Origin: Picocystis sp. L7
Taxonomy: Eukaryota > Chlorophyta > Picocystophyceae > Picocystales > Picocystaceae
Length of the DNA: 64,000 nt
Direction: 5' to 3'
Assembly (NCBI GenBank): GCA_020975725.1
Contig: QXJR01000016.1
Location: 558,001-622,000, forward strand
Made by a program: the position numbers and the translations under genes. This document shows, piece by piece, positions 48,824-58,689 of this stretch (position 1 is its first letter; the number at the start of each line of letters is the position of its first letter). Below the pieces are notes generated by a model. The model worked only from the letters and a program-made list of their open reading frames with translations, searched no databases and was not told where the DNA came from.

Positions 48824-51175
48824 ATGGCGCCGCGACGGAAGCAACGCCAGCAACGGCCTCCGAATCCGCTCATCGAAGCGCGCGTTCGCATTCCAGCAAC
48901 CGAGTTTGGCTTCGAATGGGCCCGTGAAGCGCATGGGGAGGCGTGGAGCGACACGTGGTATGACGGCGTGGTGCTCCGCCTCATACGTTTACGTACAGGA
49001 GAGCAGGAGGCCATCGTTCGCTGCCACACGGCGGGCACCTCGGCGGAGGAATGGCCGGTCACCGAGGAAACGGTGAACCGTTACAGGGTTGTCGAGCAAC
49101 CACCGGAAGAAGAACCGCAGCGCGCGACCACGGAGGAAGAAAGACCCACCGGAATGGATGCCGGTGAGGATGACGACTTGGTACCTCCACCCACGGAGGT
49201 ACCACCGGAGGAGGCCTTCCTCGACGTCCAGGAGTGCGCGACGCTCCACGAGGAAGGCTTGGACCCGCTTGGAGATGGCGTGGACGCCAACGAAGTTGCT
49301 AGGAATGGTTTTGGAGTGGTGTGGGAGGAAGAGGAGGCGCATGTGACCGTCGACTCACATGCAGCCAATGGCGTCAGAGACAGGCATCAAGGCTATGCCT
49401 CGCCTTTGTCCTACATACCAGAGCCTTTTCGTGAGACAGAAGCATTGCAGTATTTCCTACGGTTCTTCCCGTACGAACTGTTGCCTGATTGGACTGCTGA
49501 GATCACCAGACGTGGTCGAAGCAAGTACAACAGACCAGGTGACACTTTCTTGTCTTACGACAGAGAGTGTACACCTGGTATGTTGTTGAGGGTGCTTGGG
49601 TGCTTTGTGTACATGTTGTTGCACCCTGGACACAGCAGGAAGTCCTTCTGGCAGGTGATTGATGTGGAAAAGGACCCACTGGCGGTCCAGTTCAACCTAA
49701 ACAAGTTCTTCTGCAGGAGGGACTTTGACCGCATTCTGGAATTTTTGGCAGACAGTGTGCCAAAATACACAGCGGAGCGAGGAGCGAGAGTGGACAGACC
49801 GGAGCAAGCTGGAGCTTGCAAGGGACCCAGAGGCACCCTGCATACACTGCGAGATGATCCTCATTGGGAACTGCGCAGGTTCTGGGATGCATGGAATGCA
49901 CATGCATCCCGGCATTACACTCCAAGCTGGCTGGTGGTTGTGGATGAATCCATGTTGAAATGGATGGGCCGGTACATGCCCTCTAGGATGTTTCTGCGCA
50001 GGAAACCTAACCCGCTGGGCAGGGAGCTGAAAACTGTATGTGATGGGCTGACTGGTGTCTGCTTTCGTATGGAACCAGTGGAGAATGCAGGCTTGATGAA
50101 GGAGAAAGAATTCTTTGCAGAATTTGGCACCACAACGGCAACCACCCTCAGGCTAATGAAGCCGTTCTTTGGCAGTGGGCGTGTCTGCCTTGGTGACAGC
50201 TGGTTTGGGTCAGTCAAGACATGCTGTGCGCTGCTGGAGCGCGGTGTGTACTCCGTGTTGAATGTGAAAACAGCACACAGGGGTTACCCCAAGGCTGCAC
50301 TTCAACGTTTCCTTTCGAGTGAGCCCAACCAACCTGGACTGACTGTTTGCATTCCAGGAGAAGTCTCTGTGCGCAGGACCCGCACCTTGATCAAGGCAAC
50401 TGCCCATCGTGGGCCTGCTGGTGTACCACTGTGCTTGGTGTCTTCCTGCTTCACCACACAGCCAGCAGGCACCATGAAGTACATGATCAAGCATCCAACG
50501 GACACCACTCATCTGCTGGCAAAGCAGATCCCAGTAGATGAGACAACGCAGATGTACAGATCCAAGTACAGCATTGTGGACCAGCACAACCGTTTGCGAA
50601 CAGGTAGCGTTGCGTTCCACGACGTGTGGAAAACGCACGACTTTCGAATTCGCGAGCTGAGTGAGCTGATTGGATTGGCGGAGGTGAACACCTTCCTGCT
50701 CATGCGTGCAAACGGAACAGGGCAGGTGCGACAGAAGCAATGCAGGATGCTCCTCGCAAAGGAGCTCCTGGAAAATCCGTGGATAATGGCAGAGTTGGAG
50801 ACGGAGAGGCAGCAAGCTCTCCGTCTTCGTCCGTTGATCGCTGCGATGGGTGATTTGGGTGGAGGAAGTGGACACCGTCTGGTGGCACTTGAGGAAGTGA
50901 TGAGGACGAGTGGCGAAGACACGGAAGTGAGGAAGGTGACGCAGCGACGCTGCGTCATGTGCGGTAGGAAAGCCTCGGCAGCATGCCAGGCATGTCACAA
51001 GCCAAGTGAAGGCATCGTTGCCTACCTCTGTGGGCCATACACGGGCCGTGATTGTGCCGCACAACACATGGCGGGAGTCCCCTCTAGGCGACGCCGGAGG
51101 GTGTCGGGGGCGGACGTGCACACACCTGCACTGGCCCGTCTGATGCGAAGTCGGAGGCGTAGCTCCACAGAGTAA
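48824..51175 (+). CDS. piggyBac-family (DDE_Tnp_1_7) transposase, copy 1
   Basis: 783 codons from ATG 48824 (MAPRRKQRQQRPP), intact. A basic N-terminus and an acidic, Pro/Glu-rich region (residues ~90-170) precede the DDE_Tnp_1_7 domain (~190-640): SYIPEPFRETEALQYFLRFF, YDRECTPGMLLRVLGCF, the first acidic pair in WLVVVDESMLKWMGRYMP, VCDGLTGVCFRMEP, the second Asp in CLGDSWFGSVKTCCALL, and the third in YSIVDQHNRLRTGSVAF. These sit where piggyBac Asp268, Asp346 and Asp447 are expected. The C-terminal Cys/His-rich segment CVMCGRKASAACQACHK...CGPYTGRDCAAQH (~705-755) resembles the piggyBac zinc-binding end-recognition domain. Copy-specific residue: Arg in MYRSKYS. An upstream ATG at 48690 opens a different frame (128 codons) that overlaps this start. 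Confidence 0.92.
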   Translation: MAPRRKQRQQRPPNPLIEARVRIPATEFGFEWAREAHGEAWSDTWYDGVVLRLIRLRTGEQEAIVRCHTAGTSAEEWPVTEETVNRYRVVEQPPEEEPQRATTEEERPTGMDAGEDDDLVPPPTEVPPEEAFLDVQECATLHEEGLDPLGDGVDANEVARNGFGVVWEEEEAHVTVDSHAANGVRDRHQGYASPLSYIPEPFRETEALQYFLRFFPYELLPDWTAEITRRGRSKYNRPGDTFLSYDRECTPGMLLRVLGCFVYMLLHPGHSRKSFWQVIDVEKDPLAVQFNLNKFFCRRDFDRILEFLADSVPKYTAERGARVDRPEQAGACKGPRGTLHTLRDDPHWELRRFWDAWNAHASRHYTPSWLVVVDESMLKWMGRYMPSRMFLRRKPNPLGRELKTVCDGLTGVCFRMEPVENAGLMKEKEFFAEFGTTTATTLRLMKPFFGSGRVCLGDSWFGSVKTCCALLERGVYSVLNVKTAHRGYPKAALQRFLSSEPNQPGLTVCIPGEVSVRRTRTLIKATAHRGPAGVPLCLVSSCFTTQPAGTMKYMIKHPTDTTHLLAKQIPVDETTQMYRSKYSIVDQHNRLRTGSVAFHDVWKTHDFRIRELSELIGLAEVNTFLLMRANGTGQVRQKQCRMLLAKELLENPWIMAELETERQQALRLRPLIAAMGDLGGGSGHRLVALEEVMRTSGEDTEVRKVTQRRCVMCGRKASAACQACHKPSEGIVAYLCGPYTGRDCAAQHMAGVPSRRRRRVSGADVHTPALARLMRSRRRSSTE

Positions 51176-51454
51176 TAGATCGATAAGTTGAGCTTCTAAG
51201 CCTTCAAATGAGCCGTGCCACGCGACGTGGGAGAGCGCGATGGGTGTACACGGACCGCGCGAAGTTGGGCGCTATTGTCCTATGGGTTGACGAAGGGTCG
51301 GATGTACGGGGCGCTGGACGACGACACGGGGCATCTCTCCGCTCATGCGCGTGGACTTAGAAGCTCCAAAGAGTTCGCTACACGTCCTAGAACGCGCAAA
51401 AGAGACGCGCATGGTTATGGTGGCGAACGCGCGCCAAACGTCATTGTCCCCGAT

Positions 51455-51472
51455 TGTCCTATATATAGGACA
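51455..51472. repeat. 18-bp palindromic junction between copies 1 and 2
   Basis: Identical to the array-end palindrome. It joins GATTGTCCT (end of copy 1) and AGGACAATC (start of copy 2) through ATATAT. Confidence 0.95.
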
Positions 51473-51649
51473 ATCTTTCCAATAGGAACGTTTTTCTGCA
51501 AATTGCCCAATTCAGATGGGAGAATTGATGCCTGAATACCTAAGACATGTTCCAATCATGGGACGGAATTCCGATGAGCAAGTTCAGTATTGGTTTTTGC
51601 GCGGTCGAACCACGAAGGAAGCCCTACGGGTTTTCGGACGTGATCGCGC

Positions 51650-54001
51650 ATGGCGCCGCGACGGAAGCAACGCCAGCAACGGCCTCCGAATCCGCTCATC
51701 GAAGCGCGCGTTCGCATTCCAACAACCGAGTTTGGCTTCGAATGGGCCCGTGAAGCGCATGGGGAGGCGTGGAGCGACACGTGGTATGACGGCGTGGTGC
51801 TCCGCCTCATACGTTTACGTACAGGAGAGCAGGAGGCCATCGTTCGCTGCCACACGGCGGGCACCTCGGCGGAGGAATGGCCGGTCACCGAGGAAACGGT
51901 GAACCGTTACAGGGTTGTCGAGCAACCACCGGAAGAAGAACCGCAGCGCGCGACCACGGAGGAAGAAAGACCCACCGGAATGGATGCCGGTGAGGATGAC
52001 GACTTGGTACCTCCACCCACGGAGGTACCACCGGAGGAGGCCTTCCTCGACGTCCAGGAGTGCGCGACGCTCCACGAGGAAGGCTTGGACCCGCTTGGAG
52101 ATGGCGTGGACGCCAACGAAGTTGCTAGGAATGGTTTTGGAGTGGTGTGGGAGGAAGAGGAGGCGCATGTGACCGTCGACTCACATGCAGCCAATGGCGT
52201 CAGAGACAGGCATCAAGGCTATGCCTCGCCTTTGTCCTACATACCAGAGCCTTTTCGTGAGACAGAAGCATTGCAGTATTTCCTACGGTTCTTCCCGTAC
52301 GAACTGTTGCCTGATTGGACTGCTGAGATCACCAGACGTGGTCGAAGCAAGTACAACAGACCAGGTGACACTTTCTTGTCTTACGACAGAGAGTGTACAC
52401 CTGGTATGTTGTTGAGGGTGCTTGGGTGCTTTGTGTACATGTTGTTGCACCCTGGACACAGCAGGAAGTCCTTCTGGCAGGTGATTGATGTGGAAAAGGA
52501 CCCACTGGCGGTCCAGTTCAACCTAAACAAGTTCTTCTGCAGGAGGGACTTTGACCGCATTCTGGAATTTTTGGCAGACAGTGTGCCAAAATACACAGCG
52601 GAGCGAGGAGCGAGAGTGGACAGACCGGAGCAAGCTGGAGCTTGCAAGGGACCCAGAGGCACCCTGCATACACTGCGAGATGATCCTCATTGGGAACTGC
52701 GCAGGTTCTGGGATGCATGGAATGCACATGCATCCCGGCATTACACTCCAAGCTGGCTGGTGGTTGTGGATGAATCCATGTTGAAATGGATGGGCCGGTA
52801 CATGCCCTCTAGGATGTTTCTGCGCAGGAAACCTAACCCGCTGGGCAGGGAGCTGAAAACTGTATGTGATGGGCTGACTGGTGTCTGCTTTCGTATGGAA
52901 CCAGTAGAGAATGCAGGCTTGATGAAGGAGAAAGAATTCTTTGCAGAATTTGGCACCACAACGGCAACCACCCTCAGGCTAATGAAGCCGTTCTTTGGCA
53001 GTGGGCGCGTCTGCCTTGGTGACAGCTGGTTTGGGTCAGTCAAGACATGCTGTGCGCTGCTGGAGCGCGGTGTGTACTCCGTGTTGAATGTGAAAACAGC
53101 ACACAGGGGTTACCCCAAGGCTGCACTTCAACGTTTCCTTTCGAGTGAGCCCAACCAACCTGGACTGACTGTTTGCATTCCAGGAGAAGTCTCTGTGCGC
53201 AGGACCCGCACCTTGATCAAGGCAACTGCCCATCGTGGGCCTGCTGGTGTACCACTGTGCTTGGTGTCTTCCTGCTTCACCACACAGCCAGCAGGCACCA
53301 TGAAGTACATGATCAAGCATCCAACGGACACCACTCATCTGCTGGCAAAGCAGATCCCAGTAGATGAGACAACGCAGATGTACAACTCCAAGTACAGCAT
53401 TGTGGACCAGCACAACCGGTTGCGAACAGGTAGCGTTGCGTTCCACGACGTGTGGAAAACGCACGACTTTCGAATTCGCGAGCTGAGTGAGCTGATTGGA
53501 TTGGCGGAGGTGAACACCTTCCTCCTCATGCGTGCAAACGGAACAGGGCAGGTGCGACAGAAGCAATGCAGGATGCTCCTCGCAAAGGAGCTCCTGGAAA
53601 ATCCGTGGATAATGGCAGAGTTGGAGACGGAGAGGCAGCAAGCTCTCCGTCTTCGTCCGTTGATCGCTGCGATGGGTGATTTGGGTGGAGGAAGTGGACA
53701 CCGTCTGGTGGCACTTGAGGAAGTGATGAGGACGAGTGGCGAAGACACGGAAGTGAGGAAGGTGACGCAGCGACGCTGCGTCATGTGCGGTAGGAAAGCC
53801 TCGGCAGCATGCCAGGCATGTCACAAGCCAAGTGAAGGCATCGTTGCCTACCTCTGTGGGCCATACACGGGCCGTGATTGTGCCGCACAACACATGGCGG
53901 GAGTCCCCTCTAGGCGACGCCGGAGGGTGTCGGGGGCGGACGTGCACACACCTGCACTGGCCCGTCTGATGCGAAGTCGGAGGCGTAGCTCCACAGAGTA
54001 A
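51650..54001 (+). CDS. piggyBac-family transposase, copy 2
   Basis: Intact 783 codons. It differs from copy 1 at two residues that I can see: Thr for Ala in RIPTTEFGF and Asn for Arg in MYNSKYS, plus about four silent changes (for example CAGTAGAG for CAGTGGAG). DDE residues and C-terminal cysteines are unchanged. It shares all but one of its differences from copy 1 with copy 3. Confidence 0.92.
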   Translation: MAPRRKQRQQRPPNPLIEARVRIPTTEFGFEWAREAHGEAWSDTWYDGVVLRLIRLRTGEQEAIVRCHTAGTSAEEWPVTEETVNRYRVVEQPPEEEPQRATTEEERPTGMDAGEDDDLVPPPTEVPPEEAFLDVQECATLHEEGLDPLGDGVDANEVARNGFGVVWEEEEAHVTVDSHAANGVRDRHQGYASPLSYIPEPFRETEALQYFLRFFPYELLPDWTAEITRRGRSKYNRPGDTFLSYDRECTPGMLLRVLGCFVYMLLHPGHSRKSFWQVIDVEKDPLAVQFNLNKFFCRRDFDRILEFLADSVPKYTAERGARVDRPEQAGACKGPRGTLHTLRDDPHWELRRFWDAWNAHASRHYTPSWLVVVDESMLKWMGRYMPSRMFLRRKPNPLGRELKTVCDGLTGVCFRMEPVENAGLMKEKEFFAEFGTTTATTLRLMKPFFGSGRVCLGDSWFGSVKTCCALLERGVYSVLNVKTAHRGYPKAALQRFLSSEPNQPGLTVCIPGEVSVRRTRTLIKATAHRGPAGVPLCLVSSCFTTQPAGTMKYMIKHPTDTTHLLAKQIPVDETTQMYNSKYSIVDQHNRLRTGSVAFHDVWKTHDFRIRELSELIGLAEVNTFLLMRANGTGQVRQKQCRMLLAKELLENPWIMAELETERQQALRLRPLIAAMGDLGGGSGHRLVALEEVMRTSGEDTEVRKVTQRRCVMCGRKASAACQACHKPSEGIVAYLCGPYTGRDCAAQHMAGVPSRRRRRVSGADVHTPALARLMRSRRRSSTE

Positions 54002-54280
54002 TAGATCGATAAGTTGAGCTTCTAAGCCTTCAAATGAGCCGTGCCACGCGACGTGGGAGAGCGCGATGGGTGTACACGGACCGCGCGAAGTTGGGCGCTA
54101 TTGTCCTATGGGTTGACGAAGGGTCGGATGTACGGGGCGCTGGACGACGACACGGGGCATCTCTCCGCTCATGCGCGTGGACTTAGAAGCTCCAAAGAGT
54201 TCGCTACACGTCCTAGAACGCGCAAAAGAGACGCGCATGGTTATGGTGGCGAACGCGCGCCAAACGTCATTGTCCCCGAT

Positions 54281-54298
54281 TGTCCTATATATAGGACA
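54281..54298. repeat. 18-bp palindromic junction between copies 2 and 3
   Basis: Identical to the other three palindromes. Confidence 0.95.
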
Positions 54299-54475
54299 AT
54301 CTTTCCAATAGGAACGTTTTTCTGCAAATTGCCCAATTCAGATGGGAGAATTGATGCCTGAATACCTAAGACATGTTCCAATCATGGGACGGAATTCCGA
54401 TGAGCAAGTTCAGTATTGGTTTTTGCGCGGTCGAACCACGAAGGAAGCCCTACGGGTTTTCGGACGTGATCGCGC

Positions 54476-56827
54476 ATGGCGCCGCGACGGAAGCAACGCC
54501 AGCAACGGCCTCCGAATCCGCTCATCGAAGCGCGCGTTCGCATTCCAGCAACCGAGTTTGGCTTCGAATGGGCCCGTGAAGCGCATGGGGAGGCGTGGAG
54601 CGACACGTGGTATGACGGCGTGGTGCTCCGCCTCATACGTTTACGTACAGGAGAGCAGGAGGCCATCGTTCGCTGCCACACGGCGGGCACCTCGGCGGAG
54701 GAATGGCCGGTCACCGAGGAAACGGTGAACCGTTACAGGGTTGTCGAGCAACCACCGGAAGAAGAACCGCAGCGCGCGACCACGGAGGAAGAAAGACCCA
54801 CCGGAATGGATGCCGGTGAGGATGACGACTTGGTACCTCCACCCACGGAGGTACCACCGGAGGAGGCCTTCCTCGACGTCCAGGAGTGCGCGACGCTCCA
54901 CGAGGAAGGCTTGGACCCGCTTGGAGATGGCGTGGACGCCAACGAAGTTGCTAGGAATGGTTTTGGAGTGGTGTGGGAGGAAGAGGAGGCGCATGTGACC
55001 GTCGACTCACATGCAGCCAATGGCGTCAGAGACAGGCATCAAGGCTATGCCTCGCCTTTGTCCTACATACCAGAGCCTTTTCGTGAGACAGAAGCATTGC
55101 AGTATTTCCTACGGTTCTTCCCGTACGAACTGTTGCCTGATTGGACTGCTGAGATCACCAGACGTGGTCGAAGCAAGTACAACAGACCAGGTGACACTTT
55201 CTTGTCTTACGACAGAGAGTGTACACCTGGTATGTTGTTGAGGGTGCTTGGGTGCTTTGTGTACATGTTGTTGCACCCTGGACACAGCAGGAAGTCCTTC
55301 TGGCAGGTGATTGATGTGGAAAAGGACCCACTGGCGGTCCAGTTCAACCTAAACAAGTTCTTCTGCAGGAGGGACTTTGACCGCATTCTGGAATTTTTGG
55401 CAGACAGTGTGCCAAAATACACAGCGGAGCGAGGAGCGAGAGTGGACAGACCTGAGCAAGCTGGAGCTTGCAAGGGACCCAGAGGCACCCTGCATACACT
55501 GCGAGATGATCCTCATTGGGAACTGCGCAGGTTCTGGGATGCATGGAATGCACATGCATCCCGGCATTACACTCCAAGCTGGCTGGTGGTTGTGGATGAA
55601 TCCATGTTGAAATGGATGGGCCGGTACATGCCCTCTAGGATGTTTCTGCGCAGGAAACCTAACCCGCTGGGCAGGGAGCTGAAAACTGTATGTGATGGGC
55701 TGACTGGTGTCTGCTTTCGTATGGAACCAGTAGAGAATGCAGGCTTGATGAAGGAGAAAGAATTCTTTGCAGAATTTGGCACCACAACGGCAACCACCCT
55801 CAGGCTAATGAAGCCGTTCTTTGGCAGTGGGCGCGTCTGCCTTGGTGACAGCTGGTTTGGGTCAGTCAAGACATGCTGTGCGCTGCTGGAGCGCGGTGTG
55901 TACTCCGTGTTGAATGTGAAAACAGCACACAGGGGTTACCCCAAGGCTGCACTTCAACGTTTCCTTTCGAGTGAGCCCAACCAACCTGGACTGACTGTTT
56001 GCATTCCAGGAGAAGTCTCTGTGCGCAGGACCCGCACCTTGATCAAGGCAACTGCCCATCGTGGGCCTGCTGGTGTACCACTGTGCTTGGTGTCTTCCTG
56101 CTTCACCACACAGCCAGTAGGCACCATGAAGTACATGATCAAGCATCCAACGGACACCACTCATCTGCTGGCAAAGCAAATCCCAGTAGATGAGACAACG
56201 CAGATGTACAACTCCAAGTACAGCATTGTGGACCAGCACAACCGGTTGCGAACAGGTAGCGTTGCGTTCCACGACGTGTGGAAAACGCACGACTTTCGAA
56301 TTCGCGAGCTGAGTGAGCTGATTGGATTGGCGGAGGTGAACACCTTCCTCCTCATGCGTGCAAACGGAACAGGGCAGGTGCGACAGAAGCAATGCAGGAT
56401 GCTCCTCGCAAAGGAGCTCCTGGAAAATCCGTGGATAATGGCAGAGTTGGAGACGGAGAGGCAGCAAGCTCTCCGTCTTCGTCCGTTGATCGCTGCGATG
56501 GGTGATTTGGGTGGAGGAAGTGGACACCGTCTGGTGGCACTTGAGGAAGTGATGAGGACGAGTGGCGAAGACACGGAAGTGAGGAAGGTGACGCAGCGAC
56601 GCTGCGTCATGTGCGGTAGGAAAGCCTCGGCAGCATGCCAGGCATGTCACAAGCCAAGTGAAGGCATCGTTGCCTACCTCTGTGGGCCATACACGGGCCG
56701 TGATTGTGCCGCACAACACATGGCGGGAGTCCCCTCTAGGCGACGCCGGAGGGTGTCGGGGGCGGACGTGCACACACCTGCACTGGCCCGTCTGATGCGA
56801 AGTCGGAGGCGTAGCTCCACAGAGTAA
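54476..56827 (+). CDS. piggyBac-family transposase, copy 3
   Basis: Intact 783 codons. It has the Asn of copy 2 in MYNSKYS, Ala in RIPATEFGF as in copy 1, and its own Val in FTTQPVGTMKY. Two further private silent changes are seen (near 55452 and 56179). Catalytic and zinc-binding residues are unchanged. Confidence 0.92.
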   Translation: MAPRRKQRQQRPPNPLIEARVRIPATEFGFEWAREAHGEAWSDTWYDGVVLRLIRLRTGEQEAIVRCHTAGTSAEEWPVTEETVNRYRVVEQPPEEEPQRATTEEERPTGMDAGEDDDLVPPPTEVPPEEAFLDVQECATLHEEGLDPLGDGVDANEVARNGFGVVWEEEEAHVTVDSHAANGVRDRHQGYASPLSYIPEPFRETEALQYFLRFFPYELLPDWTAEITRRGRSKYNRPGDTFLSYDRECTPGMLLRVLGCFVYMLLHPGHSRKSFWQVIDVEKDPLAVQFNLNKFFCRRDFDRILEFLADSVPKYTAERGARVDRPEQAGACKGPRGTLHTLRDDPHWELRRFWDAWNAHASRHYTPSWLVVVDESMLKWMGRYMPSRMFLRRKPNPLGRELKTVCDGLTGVCFRMEPVENAGLMKEKEFFAEFGTTTATTLRLMKPFFGSGRVCLGDSWFGSVKTCCALLERGVYSVLNVKTAHRGYPKAALQRFLSSEPNQPGLTVCIPGEVSVRRTRTLIKATAHRGPAGVPLCLVSSCFTTQPVGTMKYMIKHPTDTTHLLAKQIPVDETTQMYNSKYSIVDQHNRLRTGSVAFHDVWKTHDFRIRELSELIGLAEVNTFLLMRANGTGQVRQKQCRMLLAKELLENPWIMAELETERQQALRLRPLIAAMGDLGGGSGHRLVALEEVMRTSGEDTEVRKVTQRRCVMCGRKASAACQACHKPSEGIVAYLCGPYTGRDCAAQHMAGVPSRRRRRVSGADVHTPALARLMRSRRRSSTE

Positions 56828-57106
56828 TAGATCGATAAGTTGAGCTTCTAAGCCTTCAAATGAGCCGTGCCACGCGACGTGGGAGAGCGCGATGGGTGTA
56901 CACGGACCGCGCGAAGTTGGGCGCTATTGTCCTATGGGTTGACGAAGGGTCGGATGTACGGGGCGCTGGACGACGACACGGGGCATCTCTCCGCTCATGC
57001 GCGTGGACTTAGAAGCTCCAAAGAGTTCGCTACACGTCCTAGAACGCGCAAAAGAGACGCGCATGGTTATGGTGGCGAACGCGCGCCAAACGTCATTGTC
57101 CCCGAT

Positions 57107-57124
57107 TGTCCTATATATAGGACA
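57107..57124. repeat. 18-bp palindromic junction, right end of array
   Basis: GATTGTCCT of copy 3, then ATATAT, then AGGACAAT, after which the sequence departs (GAGCTGG). The right half therefore lies in flanking DNA but repeats the first bases of a unit. Confidence 0.95.
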
Positions 57125-57379
57125 ATGAGCTGGGGATTTACACACTATGGGGACCCATCCATGGGCCGTAGGGAGCTCCTCTCCACGCCCCACACCAAGG
57201 GTGGGCATCCTCGGGGGGCCATTCTTGCTCAAGGGGCGGTGCATTCGGGTGGTCACCCTTGAGAGTCTTACCTTAGACTCTACAAGGTCCATTCCATGGC
57301 TTTTGATTGACGAGTCTCCGCTTAGACTCCAACATCTATCCACATCAATCAAGTGATCCGGGTGTTTATATAACGCTCG

Positions 57380-57937
57380 CTAGAGATAGGCTGGTAGCCC
57401 ATGCTGGAGTCTTCTTGATATATCGTGTTTCATTAAAGTGCGGCACACAGGAGATGAGCTTGGGTTGACGACAGATGTCAATTGCACCAGCTTGCTCAAA
57501 AATTGCAAAGCATTATCGCCCCGGCGCATACTAGTATGGAATTCGCGCCATGCTTCAGGGCCTGGGTCTTGATTCTTGAACGTACGGCGGAGGTAAGCAT
57601 ACAACTCTTCCACTGCTTTGAGGGCACCTGGATCGCGCATGATGAGGTTTTGCACCATTGATTTGGTTGTGCCTCCCAAAGCTTGATTGATCGCAAGTAC
57701 CAACTGCTTCTTCGGGCGGTTGGGAGCGTACGCTTGGCACCAACACACAACATCGCGATACCAGTAAGTTAGGGCATATGGATTTTCATCTAGCTCCAGT
57801 CCACTTAATTTTTCAGGTATCTCCAAGGAGACCTTTTGAATATTCTTTGAGTCTTGTAGAGGTGGCCCATACAATGTGGTGAGATGGGGAAGTCCCTCTT
57901 CCTCGGAAGGGGCATGTGTCCCTCCTAAGGCTGCCAC
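57380..57937 (-). mobile_element. Retroelement fossil, gag-like fragment
   Basis: A 185-codon open piece resembling the gag region of LTR-type (Ty3-like) retroelements. It is isolated; no matching polymerase region or clear terminal repeats are visible nearby, so the element is incomplete. The piggyBac array lies directly next to it and may be inserted into the same older element. Confidence 0.45.
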
Positions 57938-58689
57938 ATGCAGATTTTCTTGAGCAAGTTCGGTCTCATTTTGTTCTTCACCATTAGGTGGATTTGCTTC
58001 AAGGGCTTAAAGCTGTCCCTCAAGCTTAGCGAAACGCTCTTGGAGAGTGTTCCTCAAGGACCATTTTTCTTCCAAGTCTCTATGGAGTGAAACTATCCGA
58101 GAAGTGTGGTCGGGGTCCTCCATTTCCTTGAGCGTATGGCATTCTCCACTCTACTAAAAGCTTAGATAGTGTCCCAAAAGTGTCCGTGAGTGTAGAACGC
58201 TCACACACGTAAATTGGAGGAGAGCGAATTGACGGAAAGGGGACGGTCCACCGGTCCCCAACGGGAGTCTTCTCACTTGCGGATGAGGTCCTCCTTTTGC
58301 CGACTCAAGCTTGCTGCCTAGCGAAGTCGGTCTCTTGGTGGTTGGGCAAGCTCGTAGACCTTGGCAACTGGTGGAGAGGGTGGAGGGAGGCACGTGTAAT
58401 GGCCAGCAAGGCCTCGCAGGGTCCATTTGAGACCGTGGTCTACAAGACTAATCCCCCGAGACCCCATATGGATGAGGAGCCATCGTGTCCCTTCTCTATC
58501 AACGCCTATACCGTTCCGGAACCGCACTCGGTCCCCTCGAGGGTCATATTTATTGGACTTGCATCCGTGGTTGAGTGACCCGACACACATACTCTTGGTG
58601 ACAAGGGTCTCGTGGGGGACGGACTTCTCACCCCCTGTCGCGAGATCTTGTATCTCTTCTCCCTCGCAATGAACAAGCCTCGGCGGGCG
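57938..58689. other. Repeat-derived DNA, no gene recognised
   Basis: Contains a block (about 58427-58580) with GGTCTACAAGACTAATCCCC that recurs in inverted form near 59090-59230 (GATCTAGTCCCGTAGACC) and more distantly near 60970-61090, so it belongs to the same repeat family as R1. Confidence 0.5.

Larger units (their letters stand above)
48629..57124 (+). mobile_element. Tandem array of three piggyBac-family elements
   Basis: Three head-to-tail units with an exact period of 2826 bp. The same 18-bp palindrome, TGTCCTATATATAGGACA, lies at 48629-48646, 51455-51472, 54281-54298 and 57107-57124, that is at both ends and both inner junctions. Each unit carries one intact 783-codon DDE transposase. 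Element ends inside the palindrome read AGGACAATC and GATTGTCCT, a 9-bp inverted repeat, separated by ATATAT. Units differ from one another by roughly 4-9 bases in 2.8 kb by eye, so the array is very young. piggyBac normally targets TTAA; no TTAA is present at these junctions. Outside the array the flanks read CCCCATG on the left and ATGAGCTGG on the right. Confidence 0.9.

Noticed and set aside
50210-51121. 303-codon minus-strand frame inside each transposase
   Set aside because: Entirely antisense to the transposase catalytic domain; no family resemblance.
51215-51535. 106-codon frame crossing the unit junction of the piggyBac array, repeated at 54041
   Set aside because: It spans the palindrome and the start of the next unit and matches no family; probably a by-product of the tandem layout.
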